A stretch of 64,000 nt of DNA from Ectopseudomonas mendocina. GTDB lineage: Bacteria; Pseudomonadota; Gammaproteobacteria; Pseudomonadales; Pseudomonadaceae. Below the pieces are notes generated by a model. That model was not told the DNA's origin. It made no database searches and saw only the letters and a list, made by a program, of their open reading frames with translations. Below, one piece after another: positions 17,177-27,885 of the stretch. How positions within the stretch are numbered: position 1 is the first letter of the stretch; each line of letters starts with the position of its first letter. Made by a program: the position numbers and the translations under genes. Location of the stretch: NCBI RefSeq assembly GCF_016008875.1, contig NZ_JADTQG010000009.1, positions 1 through 64,000 of the forward strand, read 5' to 3'.

Positions 17177-18445
17177 ATGTCAGATCTAAAAACTGCCGCT
17201 CTCGAATATCACGCCCAGCCCCGCCCCGGTAAGCTGAGCGTCGAGTTGACCAAAGCCACGGCCACTGCCCGCGACCTGTCGCTGGCCTACAGCCCGGGCG
17301 TCGCCGAGCCGGTACGCGAAATCGCGCGTGACGCCGAACTGGCCTACCGTTACACCGGTAAAGGCAACCTGGTCGCGGTGATTTCCGACGGTACCGCCAT
17401 CCTCGGCCTGGGTAATCTCGGCCCGCTGGCTTCCAAGCCGGTGATGGAAGGTAAAGGTGTACTGTTCAAGCGTTTCGCCGGTATCGACGTATTCGATATC
17501 GAAGTCGATTCGGAAAGTCCGCAGGCTTTCATCGACACCGTAAAGCGCATCTCCATCACCTTCGGCGGCATCAACTTGGAAGATATCAAGGCCCCCGAAT
17601 GCTTCGAGATCGAGCGCGCGCTGATCGAACAGTGCGACATCCCGGTATTCCACGATGACCAGCACGGCACCGCGATCGTGACCGCCGCCGGCATGCTCAA
17701 CGCCTTGGAAATCGCCGGCAAGACCCTGGAAGCGGCGAAGATCGTATGCCTGGGCGCCGGTGCAGCCGCCATCTCCTGCATGAAGCTGCTGGTGAGCATG
17801 GGTGCCAAGGTCGAGAACATCTTCATGATCGACCGCAAGGGCGTGATCCATGCCGGTCGCGATGACCTGAACCAGTACAAGGCCGTGTTCGCCACCGAGA
17901 CCGACAAGCGCACGCTGTCCGACGCTCTCGATGGTGCTGACGTGTTCGTCGGCCTGTCCGGTGCCAACCTGCTGAGCCCGGAAGACCTCAACCGCATGGC
18001 GGCCAACCCGATCGTCTTTGCCTGCTCCAACCCGGATCCGGAAATCAAGCCGGAGCTGGCGCACGAGACCCGTGGCGACGTGATCATGGCCACCGGTCGT
18101 TCCGACTACCCGAACCAGGTCAACAACGTGCTGGGCTTCCCCTTCATCTTCCGCGGTGCTCTGGACGTTCGCGCCACTCGCATCAACGAAGAGATGAAGA
18201 TCGCCGCTGCCCTGGCGCTGCGCGACCTGGCCAAGCTGCCGGTGCCGCAGGACGTCTGCGACGCTTACGGCGGCATCGAACTGTCGTTCGGTCGTGAGTA
18301 CATCATTCCGAAGCCGATGGATCAGCGTCTGATCACCGTGGTTTGCGATGCCGTGGCCAAGGCCGCGATCGAATCCGGTGTGGCGACCCTGCCCTATCCG
18401 AAGCACTATCCGCTGAAGTCGGTGGATGACGTGTTCAACGGCTAA
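17177..18445 (+). CDS. maeB: NADP-dependent malic enzyme, short form
   Basis: 422 aa oxidative decarboxylase converting malate to pyruvate with NADP+ reduction. It has the malic N-terminal domain (AYSPGVAEPV, YTGKGNLVAVISDG) and the NAD-binding domain (GAGAAAISCMKLL). E. coli-type MaeB is about 760 aa with a phosphotransacetylase-like C-terminal half; this protein stops after the malic enzyme part, as the Pseudomonas orthologue does. ATG at 17177 follows an AAAGCGGAAAT stretch. It is followed by a strong terminator at 18463. It supplies pyruvate and NADPH, the latter useful to fatty-acid and PHA synthesis. Confidence 0.96.
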   Translation: MSDLKTAALEYHAQPRPGKLSVELTKATATARDLSLAYSPGVAEPVREIARDAELAYRYTGKGNLVAVISDGTAILGLGNLGPLASKPVMEGKGVLFKRFAGIDVFDIEVDSESPQAFIDTVKRISITFGGINLEDIKAPECFEIERALIEQCDIPVFHDDQHGTAIVTAAGMLNALEIAGKTLEAAKIVCLGAGAAAISCMKLLVSMGAKVENIFMIDRKGVIHAGRDDLNQYKAVFATETDKRTLSDALDGADVFVGLSGANLLSPEDLNRMAANPIVFACSNPDPEIKPELAHETRGDVIMATGRSDYPNQVNNVLGFPFIFRGALDVRATRINEEMKIAAALALRDLAKLPVPQDVCDAYGGIELSFGREYIIPKPMDQRLITVVCDAVAKAAIESGVATLPYPKHYPLKSVDDVFNG

Positions 18446-18462
18446 GCCGTTCGGATGGAAAT

Positions 18463-18490
18463 AAAAAAACCCGCTTCGGCGGGTTTTTTT
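18463..18490 (+). terminator. Terminator of maeB
   Basis: AAAAAAACCCGC (18463-18474), TTCG loop, GCGGGTTTTTTT (18479-18490): a textbook intrinsic terminator 18 bases after the maeB stop. The A-run makes it potentially active for leftward transcription too (ponA ends at 18626). Confidence 0.95.
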
Positions 18491-18494
18491 ATTG

Positions 18495-18524
18495 AGCATC
18501 AAGCTGCAAGTCACAAGCTGCAGG
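18495..18524. repeat. Dispersed AGCTGCAAG-type intergenic repeat, copy 2
   Basis: AGCATCAAGCTGCAAG followed by CACAAGCTGCAGG. A degenerate inverse copy (GAGGCTGCAGCTCGTGGCTG) lies at 18603-18622, just before the ponA stop. Same family as 12074-12106 and 34185-34288. Confidence 0.6.
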
Positions 18525-18625
18525 TAAGAGAAAAATCGCCCCCGGCGCATGATCGTAGCGCCGGTATCTCAAGTGCTCCCCGCGCCGCTTCTACTTGGCG
18601 CTTGAGGCTGCAGCTCGTGGCTGCT

Positions 18626-21037
18626 CTAGAACAGATCGATCGGCGCCATCTCGTCAGCCGGCAACGGGCTGCCAGGAGCGCCCATGCCCGGTTCGAATTC
18701 GCTCATCGGTGGCGGTGAATCTTCGCTCTTGAACAGTTCGAAGTAGGCGTCCGGTGTCCCAGGCGCCGCGGCGCGACCGCTGACCGGATCGACGCGCAGG
18801 GTCAGCAGGCCCTTGGGTTCCTTGGGCAGATGGCTTGGACGATCCTTGAGTACCGGGCCCATGTAGTTCATCCAGATAGGCAGGGCCACGGTGCCGCCGT
18901 ATTCATGGCGTCCCAGGCTCTCCGGCTGATCGAAGCCGGCCCAGACGGTGGTCACGTAGTCGGCGTTGTAGCCGGAAAACCAGCTGTCCTTGGACTCGTT
19001 GGTGGTGCCGGTCTTGCCTGCCAGGTCATTGCGTCCCAGCGCCAGGGCGCGGCGGCCGGTACCGCGCTTGATCACGTCCTGCAGCATGCTGGTCATGATG
19101 TAGGCCGTGCGCTCGTCGATGATCTGCTCGGCGACCTTGGGATCTTCCTGGGGCAGGTCGTCAGCCGCATTCACTGTCAGGTTGGTGTTTTCCTCGGTCG
19201 GCTCGCTGCCAGGAACACGCGCCGGGTTGGCGCGGAACAGCGGCTTGCCGTTGCGGTCGTCGATGCGTTCGATCAGATAGGGCTCGATCTTGTAGCCACC
19301 ATTGGCAAAGGTGGCCCAGCCTTCGGCGATTTCCATCGGCGTCAGGCTTGCCGTGCCGAGGGCCAGCGACAGGTTGCGTGGCAGGTCCTGCGGGGCGAAG
19401 CCAAAGCGTTCGATGTAGCGCAGGCTACGGTCGATGCCCATGTCCTGCAGCAGGCGGATCGATACCAGGTTGCGCGACTTGTACAGCGCCTCGCGCATGC
19501 GGATCGGGCCGAGGAACGTGTTGTTGTCGTTCTTCGGCCGCCACTTTTGCGACAGGTAGTCGTCAGAGAGGATGATCGGCGCATCGTTGACCAGGGTTGC
19601 CGCGGTATAGCCGCTATCGAGTGCCGCACTATAAATGAAGGGTTTGAAGCTGGAGCCTGGCTGACGCTTGGCCTGCACGGCGCGGTTGTAGTTGCTCTGG
19701 TCGAAGGAGAAGCCGCCGACCAGGGCCTGAATGGCGCCGCTGTAAGGATCGAGGGAAACCAGCGCGCTTTGCGCCGCCGGCACCTGGGTAAAGAACAGGC
19801 TGCCATCCTCCTGGCGTTGCACGCGCACGATATCGCCGACCTTGGCGACATCGCCGGGCTGCTGCGGGCGCGGGCCCAGGCTGTTTGTATTGAGGAAGGG
19901 ACGCGCCCATTTCATGCTGTCCCAGGACACGGCCTGCTCCTCGCCGTCGCGGGTCAGCACGAGGATGCCGCTCTTCTCGACCTGGGTCACCACGGCAGGC
20001 TCCAGGCCGCCGATGCTGCGGAACTTGCCCAGTTCGCTGAGCCAGGTTTCGCGGGTCATGCCTGGTAGGCGGCTTTCGGGGCCGCGATAGCCGTGGCGCT
20101 GGTCGTAGGCGATCAGCCCATCACGCAGCGCGGTGTTGGCCACTTCCTGCAGGTGGCTGGGCACGGTAGTGGTGACGTTGAAGCCTTCTGTATAGGCCTC
20201 GCTGCCATAGCGCCCGACCATCTCCGCACGTGCCATCTCTGCTATATAAGGCGCGCTGAGTTCGGGAGTCGGTACGTGGTAGCGTGCGTCGACTTCTTCG
20301 GCTAGCGCTTCCTCATAACTGGCTTGGTCGATGCGGCCAAGGCGATACAGGCGGCCCAGAATCCAGTCGCGGCGCTCCTTGGCGCGCGTCGGGTTGACCA
20401 GTGGGTTGTAGCGCGAAGGCGCTTTCGGCAGGCCGGCGATCATCGCCATCTGCGCCAGATTCAGATCGCGGATCGACTTGCCGTAATACACCTGCGCGGC
20501 GGCTTCGATGCCGTAAGCGCGGTGGCCGAGATAGATTTTGTTGACGTAGAGCTCGAGGATCTCGTCCTTGCTCAGCTCACGTTCGATCTGCAGCGCCAGG
20601 AGAATCTCGGTGGCTTTGCGCGAGAAGCTGCGCTCGTTGGTGAGGAAGAAGTTCTTCGCCACCTGCATGGTGATGGTGCTGCCGCCGCTCTGAATCTGAC
20701 CGCTTTTCAATAATTGCGTGGCAGCGCGCATCAGGCTGGTCACATCGACGCCATAATGATTGGCGAAATTATCGTCTTCTGCTGCCAGCAGGGCGCTGAT
20801 GAATTCCTTGGGGATCTCGTCGAAGCGAATGGGCGAGCGGCGCATCTCGCCGAACTCGGCGATCAGCTTGGCATCGCTGCTGTAGACGCGCAGGGGGATT
20901 TGCAGCTGAACCTGGCGCAGTGATTCGACGGACGGAAGCGTCGGGCTAAGATAAAGGAACGCACCGCTGAAACTGAGCAGCAGCCCACAAAAAACGGCAA
21001 CGCAAGACCACCAGATGAACTTCAGCAGGCGTATCAA
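18626..21037 (-). CDS. ponA: Penicillin-binding protein 1A
   Basis: 803 aa bifunctional class A PBP that polymerises and cross-links peptidoglycan. N-terminal membrane anchor (about 7-31), glycosyltransferase domain with EDDNF at 87-91 and GGSTITMQ, and a transpeptidase domain with SxxK in PGSSFKPF, SRN and KTGTT. The C terminus ends APIDLF. The start as read is TTG (21037): the codon that aligns with the usual initiator of Pseudomonas PonA (MRLLKF) is ATA here. A TATAAT -10 lies 70 bases upstream. The gene is divergent from pilM, as in P. aeruginosa. Confidence 0.96.
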   Translation of the reverse strand: MIRLLKFIWWSCVAVFCGLLLSFSGAFLYLSPTLPSVESLRQVQLQIPLRVYSSDAKLIAEFGEMRRSPIRFDEIPKEFISALLAAEDDNFANHYGVDVTSLMRAATQLLKSGQIQSGGSTITMQVAKNFFLTNERSFSRKATEILLALQIERELSKDEILELYVNKIYLGHRAYGIEAAAQVYYGKSIRDLNLAQMAMIAGLPKAPSRYNPLVNPTRAKERRDWILGRLYRLGRIDQASYEEALAEEVDARYHVPTPELSAPYIAEMARAEMVGRYGSEAYTEGFNVTTTVPSHLQEVANTALRDGLIAYDQRHGYRGPESRLPGMTRETWLSELGKFRSIGGLEPAVVTQVEKSGILVLTRDGEEQAVSWDSMKWARPFLNTNSLGPRPQQPGDVAKVGDIVRVQRQEDGSLFFTQVPAAQSALVSLDPYSGAIQALVGGFSFDQSNYNRAVQAKRQPGSSFKPFIYSAALDSGYTAATLVNDAPIILSDDYLSQKWRPKNDNNTFLGPIRMREALYKSRNLVSIRLLQDMGIDRSLRYIERFGFAPQDLPRNLSLALGTASLTPMEIAEGWATFANGGYKIEPYLIERIDDRNGKPLFRANPARVPGSEPTEENTNLTVNAADDLPQEDPKVAEQIIDERTAYIMTSMLQDVIKRGTGRRALALGRNDLAGKTGTTNESKDSWFSGYNADYVTTVWAGFDQPESLGRHEYGGTVALPIWMNYMGPVLKDRPSHLPKEPKGLLTLRVDPVSGRAAAPGTPDAYFELFKSEDSPPPMSEFEPGMGAPGSPLPADEMAPIDLF

Positions 21038-21106
21038 AATGTTCGGAATTCCAAGTAAAAGAATGAGTTAAGCAGGAGCCGTGGCTCAAAGGGAAAAGCT
21101 GATCAC

Positions 21107-21112
21107 ATTATA
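21107..21112 (-). promoter_or_regulatory. Candidate -10 box of ponA
   Basis: On the minus strand the sequence CTTATAATG contains a perfect TATAAT, 70 bases before the ponA start. No good -35 is visible at 16-18 bases spacing, so an activator or a relaxed promoter would be needed. Confidence 0.4.
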
Positions 21113-21191
21113 AGCGTTTTTTTTCCCGGGGAGCCATTTGCGCTTCTGTCAAGACTGATATTTAATGTGGAAAAACATAAATAGTCCGTAA

Positions 21192-22282
<1,091 letters not shown>

Positions 22283-22283
<1 letters not shown>

Positions 22284-22855
22284 TGGCGCGGATTAACCTA
22301 CTCCCCTGGCGCGAACAGCTGCGCGAAGAACGCAAGCAGCGGTTTCTGGTAAGTCTTGCCGGGGTTTTCATCGTTGCAGCTGGCCTGGTGTTTCTTGGTG
22401 ATCAGTGGCTTAACGCTGCGATAAGTAATCAGAGCGCCCGCAATGATTTCATCAAAAAAGAAATTGCCGTTCTGGATGCGCGTATCAAGGAAATCAGTGA
22501 GCTGAAAACTCGCCGCCAGCAATTGTTGGAACGTATGAAGATTATTCAGGATCTTCAGGGCAATCGACCGATTATTGGCCGTGTCTTCGATCAGTTGGTT
22601 CGGACATTGCCCGATGGCGTGTATTTCACCGATGTGAAAATGGCAGGCAAGAATATCGCCATTGTCGGTGCGGCTGAATCGAATAATCGAGTCTCGAACC
22701 TGATGCGTAATCTGGACGGCTCCGAGTGGCTGACCGCGCCAAATCTGACAGAAGTGAAGGCTGTCACGGCGGGGGCTCTGGATCAGGCGAACGTATTTCA
22801 GTTGACGGTTCAGCAAACGCAGCCTGATCAGGAAAAAGCGGAGGCGGCGCAATGA
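22283..22855 (+). CDS. pilN: PilN, type IV pilus inner-membrane assembly protein
   Basis: 190 aa bitopic membrane protein. The cytoplasmic N terminus INLLPWR (residues 4-10) is the PilM-binding motif; one membrane segment follows (about 21-42) and then a periplasmic coiled coil and ferredoxin-like domain that pairs with PilO. It overlaps pilM by one base and pilO by four. Base composition drops sharply here compared with pilM: codons ending in A or T are frequent. Confidence 0.96.
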
Positions 22856-23475
22856 GTATCAAAACTTCTCTGGACAGCCTGCGCAGCATCGATGTCAATG
22901 ACCTCGATATGAATAACGTCGGCTCTTGGCCGGCTGCGGTCAAGTTTATTGCTGGTCTGTTATTGCTGATTATCGTTTTGGTGCTGGGCTACCAATTCCA
23001 TCTCAAGGACCTGCAAAACATTTTGGAGCAGCGTCAGCAGGAAGAGGTAACGCTAAAGGAACAGTTCACCAGTAAAGCTTTCCAGGCCGCTAATCTGGAA
23101 GCTTACAAAGAGCAGATGCAAGAAATGGAGGTGTCGTTCGGCGCCCTGTTGCGTCAGTTGCCGAGCGATACCGAGGTGCCGGGTTTGCTGGAAGACATTA
23201 CCAGAACTGGTTTGGGTAGCGGGTTGGAGTTTGAAGAAATCAAACTTCTACCTGAAGTGGCTCAGCAGTTTTATATCGAGTTGCCTATCCAGATAAAGGT
23301 CACAGGTGGTTATCACGATCTCGCAACCTTTGTCAGTGGCGTTGCAAGTCTGCCGCGTATTGTTACTTTGCATGATTTCCAGCTGGCGCCTGCTAGTGGC
23401 GATAGTCCCAGCCGTTTAGATATGCAGATCATGGCCAAGACCTATCGTTACAATGATAAGGGGGCTGCGCAATGA
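22852..23475 (+). CDS. pilO: PilO, type IV pilus inner-membrane assembly protein
   Basis: 207 aa. A cytoplasmic stretch, one membrane segment (about residues 29-50: AAVKFIAGLLLLIIVLVLGY), a coiled coil with LKDLQNILEQRQQEEVTLKEQ, and a C-terminal ferredoxin-like periplasmic domain that forms heterodimers with PilN and contacts PilP. The ATG overlaps the pilN stop (ATGA), and its own stop overlaps the pilP start in the same way. Confidence 0.96.
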   Translation: MSIKTSLDSLRSIDVNDLDMNNVGSWPAAVKFIAGLLLLIIVLVLGYQFHLKDLQNILEQRQQEEVTLKEQFTSKAFQAANLEAYKEQMQEMEVSFGALLRQLPSDTEVPGLLEDITRTGLGSGLEFEEIKLLPEVAQQFYIELPIQIKVTGGYHDLATFVSGVASLPRIVTLHDFQLAPASGDSPSRLDMQIMAKTYRYNDKGAAQ

Positions 23476-23996
23476 GGCTCTCCAATATCGCGCTGGTTTT
23501 GATATTCGCTGCGTTGACTGGTTGTGGATCCAGCAATGACTTCGCCGATTTGCGCAGTTATATGGATGAGGTGAGGGCCAAGCCGAAAGGGGCGATCGAG
23601 CCGCTTCCGAAGTTTCAACCTTATGAGAGCTTCACTTATCGTGCCGCGTCTCTGCGTAGCCCGTTCCAGCCGCCAGTAAAAATAGACGTCGTTGCCAGGC
23701 AAAAAGGTTCTCAGGAAATTAAGCCCGACGAGTCCCGGGTCAAGCAGTTTCTTGAGGGATTCAATATCGAAAACTTTGAGATGGTGGGAACGCTCAGGAA
23801 TGATCGAGAACTCTTCGCCTTGGTTAATGGTGCTGGTGGGGTTCATCGTGTCAAAGTGGGCGATTACCTGGGGCGTAATCACGGCAAGATACTTGTGATA
23901 GATGAGTCCAAAATCGACTTGATGGAAATTGTGCCGGATGGCGAAGGTGGCTGGCTTGAGCGACCACGCAGCCTTTCCTTGAAGGAGCGCTCCTGA
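23472..23996 (+). CDS. pilP: PilP, type IV pilus alignment lipoprotein
   Basis: 174 aa inner-membrane lipoprotein. The signal peptide ends in LTGC (Cys18). A flexible region follows, then the beta-sandwich HR-like domain (about 85-165) with the ENFEMVGTL and KVGDYLGRNHGKI segments; it links the PilN/PilO dimer to the PilQ secretin. Overlaps pilO by four bases; pilQ starts 16 or 55 bases downstream depending on the chosen start. Confidence 0.96.
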   Translation: MRLSNIALVLIFAALTGCGSSNDFADLRSYMDEVRAKPKGAIEPLPKFQPYESFTYRAASLRSPFQPPVKIDVVARQKGSQEIKPDESRVKQFLEGFNIENFEMVGTLRNDRELFALVNGAGGVHRVKVGDYLGRNHGKILVIDESKIDLMEIVPDGEGGWLERPRSLSLKERS

Positions 23997-24051
23997 CGGG
24001 GTGATATGAAAAATGAATACAAATAATCTGTCTGCCAAACGGGATACGAAA

Positions 24052-26196
24052 ATGAATGGCTCTCTTTCGCGTCTTAGCGTCGCCCTGATGGCGGTGTTGC
24101 TGTCGCCCGCACTATTGGCGGCCAATTTACAAGGTCTGGATGTTGCTAGCTTGCCTGGCGATAGGGTTGAGCTAAAGCTCTCTTTCGATGAGCCAGTCAC
24201 CGCGCCACGAGGTTATACAATTGAGCAGCCTGCTCGAATTGCTTTGGATCTGCCGGGGGTGTCCAACAAGCTCGGCTCAAAGAACAGGGAGCTTGGTATT
24301 GGGAATGCTCGTAGCGTTACTATTGTCGAGGCTAAAGATCGTACTCGTCTGATTGTCAATCTTACGAATCTGGCCCCTTATAGCACTCGAGTTGAAGGGA
24401 AAGATTTGTTCGTTCTGGTTGGTGAATCCTCCGCCGCTAGCGCTCGTCCGATTGCTGCTGCTCCAGCTCCTGCTGCCCAGCCGGCTCCTAAGAAAACCTA
24501 TGGCCTGCAATCGAAGGCAATTAGCAATATTGACTTCCAGCGTGGCGACCAGGGTGAAGGCAATGTCGTTATAACGCTTTCTGACAAGTCCGTGAGTCCG
24601 GATATTCAGGAGCAGGGCGGCAAGATTCGGCTTGATTTTGCCAAGACTGAGCTGCCCGAGTCTCTGCGGGTTCGCCTCGATGTTAAAGATTTCGCGACGC
24701 CCGTTCAGTTCGTGAGCGCGACGGGTGGTGCAGACAAGGCCAGTATCGTGATTGAGCCAGTCGGCTTATACGATTATCTGGCTTATCAGACTGAAAACCA
24801 GCTGACCCTAAGTGTGAAGTCAATCAGTCAGGATGATGTCGAGCGACGTAATGCGGAGCGCTTTGCTTATACTGGCGAAAAGCTATCGCTTAATTTTCAA
24901 GACATTGATGTTCGGTCTGTTTTGCAACTGATCGCTGATTTTACCGATTTGAACCTGGTTGCCAGTGATACTGTCGCTGGAAACATTACGCTGCGTCTGC
25001 AGAATGTTCCCTGGGATCAGGCGCTGGATTTGGTGCTGAAAACTAAAGGGCTCGACAAGCGGCAGGTAGGTAACGTCCTGCTAGTGGCTCCGGCGGATGA
25101 AATCGCGGCGCGAGAGCGCCAAGAGCTGGAATCACAGAGGCAAATCTCGGAGCTCGCTCCTCTGCGTCGTGAATTGATTCAGGTTAACTACGCCAAGGCA
25201 GCAGATATAGCGCAATTGTTCCAGTCGGTTACTGGTACTAATTCTGGTGGTGCTAGTGGTGGGGCTGTGACTGAGGAGCGCGGCTCGCTGGCGGTCGATG
25301 AGCGTACTAATAGCATTATTGCCTATCAGACTCAGGAGCGTCTTGACGAGTTGCGTCGCATTGTTGCTCAGTTAGATATTGCAGTTCGTCAAGTAATGAT
25401 TGAGGCGAGAATTGTCGAGGCGAACGTTGATTATGATAAGAACTTAGGCGTGCGCTGGGGGGGGACCTTGGGTGGGGCCGGTTCCAAATGGCGTGCCTAT
25501 GGTAAGGATGGGGCGACAGGTGTAGATTCAGAAGGGGCAGGTTCGTGCGGGCCGTTTGGCGGGGCCTGTACGCGTCCCACGGTTGGAGACACCAACGTGC
25601 CAGTGCCCTTCGTTGACATGGGGGTTATAGATAGCACCGCTGGTATTGGTATTGGTTTTATTACTGACAATGCCATATTGGACTTGCAACTGTCTGCTAT
25701 GGAAAGAACAGGTAATGGGGAGGTCGTGTCTCAGCCAAAGGTCGTGACCTCGGATAAGGAAACTGCGAAAATCCTCAAGGGCACTGAGGTTCCATATCAG
25801 GAGTCTAGCTCCAGTGGCGCTACCACTGTTTCGTTTAAAGAGGCAGCGCTTTCGCTGGAGGTAACGCCTCAAATTACTCCTGATAACCGTATCATCATGG
25901 AGGTCAAGGTCAACAAGGATGAGCCTGACTACCGGAATGCCGTTCTGGGTGTTCCACCAATCAATAAAAATGAGGTCAATGCAAAGGTTCTTGTAAATGA
26001 TGGGGAAACCATCGTAATTGGTGGGGTTTTCTCTAATACAAGAAGCTCTGCAGTTGATAAGGTTCCGTTTCTCGGCGACCTGCCTTATCTGGGGCGTGTC
26101 TTTCGCCGAGACGTCGTTCGTGATGTCAAGTCGGAATTGCTTGTCTTCCTCACTCCGCGCATCATGAACAACCAAGCCATTGCCGTGAATCGATGA
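24052..26196 (+). CDS. pilQ: PilQ, type IV pilus outer-membrane secretin
   Basis: 714 aa secretin that forms the outer-membrane pore for the pilus. A signal peptide ends at LLA-AN; two AMIN peptidoglycan-binding domains (about 25-270), the secretin/TonB N-terminal domain with LNFQDIDVRSVLQLIADFTDLN (given here by its first residues LNFQDID), a NolW/N1 domain and the C-terminal secretin domain with VPFLGDLPYLGRVF. The ATG at 24052 aligns with P. aeruginosa PilQ; an in-frame ATG at 24013 would add 13 residues (MNTNNLSAKRDTK) and cannot be excluded. The gene is AT-shifted compared with gltB. Confidence 0.96.
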   Translation: MNGSLSRLSVALMAVLLSPALLAANLQGLDVASLPGDRVELKLSFDEPVTAPRGYTIEQPARIALDLPGVSNKLGSKNRELGIGNARSVTIVEAKDRTRLIVNLTNLAPYSTRVEGKDLFVLVGESSAASARPIAAAPAPAAQPAPKKTYGLQSKAISNIDFQRGDQGEGNVVITLSDKSVSPDIQEQGGKIRLDFAKTELPESLRVRLDVKDFATPVQFVSATGGADKASIVIEPVGLYDYLAYQTENQLTLSVKSISQDDVERRNAERFAYTGEKLSLNFQDIDVRSVLQLIADFTDLNLVASDTVAGNITLRLQNVPWDQALDLVLKTKGLDKRQVGNVLLVAPADEIAARERQELESQRQISELAPLRRELIQVNYAKAADIAQLFQSVTGTNSGGASGGAVTEERGSLAVDERTNSIIAYQTQERLDELRRIVAQLDIAVRQVMIEARIVEANVDYDKNLGVRWGGTLGGAGSKWRAYGKDGATGVDSEGAGSCGPFGGACTRPTVGDTNVPVPFVDMGVIDSTAGIGIGFITDNAILDLQLSAMERTGNGEVVSQPKVVTSDKETAKILKGTEVPYQESSSSGATTVSFKEAALSLEVTPQITPDNRIIMEVKVNKDEPDYRNAVLGVPPINKNEVNAKVLVNDGETIVIGGVFSNTRSSAVDKVPFLGDLPYLGRVFRRDVVRDVKSELLVFLTPRIMNNQAIAVNR

Positions 26197-26201
26197 CCTA
26201 A

Positions 26202-26720
26202 GTGCGGAATGTAATCCTCGTAGGCCCGATGGGAGCTGGAAAGAGCACCATCGGGCGTTTGCTTGCCAAAGAGCTGCGTTTGCCTTTCAAGGACTCCGAT
26301 AAGGAGATTGAGCAGCGTACCGGTGCCGATATACCCTGGATCTTCGATGTCGAGGGGGAGCAAGGCTTTCGTGAGCGGGAGCAGGCGGTGATCGCCGAGC
26401 TTTCGATGCAGGACGGCCTTGTATTGGCCACTGGCGGCGGGGCGGTCATGCGTTCAGAAAACCGTCGGGCTCTGCATGCTGGGGGGCGAGTCGTCTATCT
26501 GCATACCTCTGTGGAGCAGCAGATCGACCGTACCTCGCGTGATCGTAATCGCCCGTTATTGCGCGCGGCCAATCCGGCTCAGGTGCTTCGGGACTTGATG
26601 GCCATGCGTGATCCTCTTTACCGAGAGGTCGCCGATATCGTCATCGAGACGGACGAGCGTCCGCCGCGTATGGTGGTTCAGGAAATTCTCTCGCGTCTTG
26701 AAGCCTTGTCGCCCCGTTAA
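26202..26720 (+). CDS. aroK: Shikimate kinase
   Basis: 172 aa. Phosphorylates shikimate at C3 with ATP in aromatic amino acid synthesis. Walker [10 protein letters not shown] at residues 8-16, the shikimate-binding DSD (KDSDKEIE), and the GGGAV loop. The start is GTG at 26202, five bases after the pilQ stop; there is no clear Shine-Dalgarno sequence, so translation is probably coupled to pilQ. aroKB following pilQ is conserved in many gammaproteobacteria. Confidence 0.97.
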   Translation: MRNVILVGPMGAGKSTIGRLLAKELRLPFKDSDKEIEQRTGADIPWIFDVEGEQGFREREQAVIAELSMQDGLVLATGGGAVMRSENRRALHAGGRVVYLHTSVEQQIDRTSRDRNRPLLRAANPAQVLRDLMAMRDPLYREVADIVIETDERPPRMVVQEILSRLEALSPR

Positions 26721-26771
26721 AGCGCGGGGCGAACTGCGCTATCCTAGAGGCCTTTTTATTCTGGGGGCCTC

Positions 26772-27875
26772 ATGCAGACTCTTCACGTTGATCTCGGCGA
26801 GCGCAGCTATCCCATTTATATCGGCGATGGCCTGCTGGCACGCCCCGAGTTGCTCACGCGTCATGTCGCCGGGCGGCAGGTAGCAGTGGTTACCAATGAA
26901 ACCGTTGCGCCTCTGTATCTGGAAGCGCTGATGCGCTCCCTGGAAGGCTTCAGGGTCGCCTCGGTCGTGTTGCCTGACGGCGAGGCGTTCAAGAACTGGG
27001 AAACCCTGCAGTTGATCTTCGACGGTCTGCTGAAGGCCCGGCATGATCGACGCACGACCGTTATCGCTTTGGGCGGCGGTGTGATTGGTGATATGGCAGG
27101 CTTCGCGGCCGCCTGTTACCAGCGTGGTGTGGATTTCATCCAGGTGCCGACGACGCTGCTGTCGCAGGTTGATTCCTCGGTCGGTGGCAAGACCGGCATC
27201 AATCATCCGCTGGGCAAGAACATGGTTGGCGCCTTCTATCAGCCGAAGGCCGTGCTGATCGATACCGCTAGCTTGCATACTTTGCCTCAGCGCGAGCTGT
27301 CCGCCGGTTTGGCCGAGGTCATCAAGTACGGCTTGATCTGTGACGAGCCGTTCTTGGCTTGGCTCGAGGAAAACATGGCTGCCTTGCGCGCCCTGGATGG
27401 TGCTGCGCTGACCTATGCCATCGAACGCTCATGTGCGGCCAAGGCACGAGTGGTGGGCGCCGATGAGCGTGAGTCGGGTGTGCGAGCTACCTTGAACCTG
27501 GGGCACACCTTCGGTCACGCCATCGAGACCGAGCAGGGCTATGGCGTGTGGCTGCACGGTGAGGCTGTTGCCGCCGGAACGGTGATGGCGCTGGAGATGT
27601 CCCATCGCCTTGGCTGGTTGTCCGTGGCGGATCGGGACCGTGGCGTGCGCCTGTTGCAGTCTGCCGGTCTGCCAGTGGTGCCACCGCAGGATATGTCGCC
27701 CGAGCAGTTCCTGGAGCATATGGCGGTGGACAAGAAGGTTCTCGATGGCCAGTTGCGCCTCGTGTTGCTCAAGCGTCTGGGGGAGGCGGTGGTGACCGCG
27801 GATTACCCGCGCGAAATTCTCGACGCCACGTTGCGTACTGACTACGCCGCGTTGGCCCAGTCGTTCAACTCTTGA
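26772..27875 (+). CDS. aroB: 3-dehydroquinate synthase
   Basis: 367 aa NAD- and zinc-dependent enzyme making 3-dehydroquinate from [15 protein letters not shown] is the nucleotide-binding signature; [14 protein letters not shown] and [12 protein letters not shown] carry the substrate and zinc-binding residues. Normal length. ATG at 26772 follows a GGGGG run; the upstream gap to aroK is 51 bases and the next gene starts 10 bases after the stop. Confidence 0.98.
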   Translation: MQTLHVDLGERSYPIYIGDGLLARPELLTRHVAGRQVAVVTNETVAPLYLEALMRSLEGFRVASVVLPDGEAFKNWETLQLIFDGLLKARHDRRTTVIALGGGVIGDMAGFAAACYQRGVDFIQVPTTLLSQVDSSVGGKTGINHPLGKNMVGAFYQPKAVLIDTASLHTLPQRELSAGLAEVIKYGLICDEPFLAWLEENMAALRALDGAALTYAIERSCAAKARVVGADERESGVRATLNLGHTFGHAIETEQGYGVWLHGEAVAAGTVMALEMSHRLGWLSVADRDRGVRLLQSAGLPVVPPQDMSPEQFLEHMAVDKKVLDGQLRLVLLKRLGEAVVTADYPREILDATLRTDYAALAQSFNS

Positions 27876-27885
27876 AGAGTGAATC

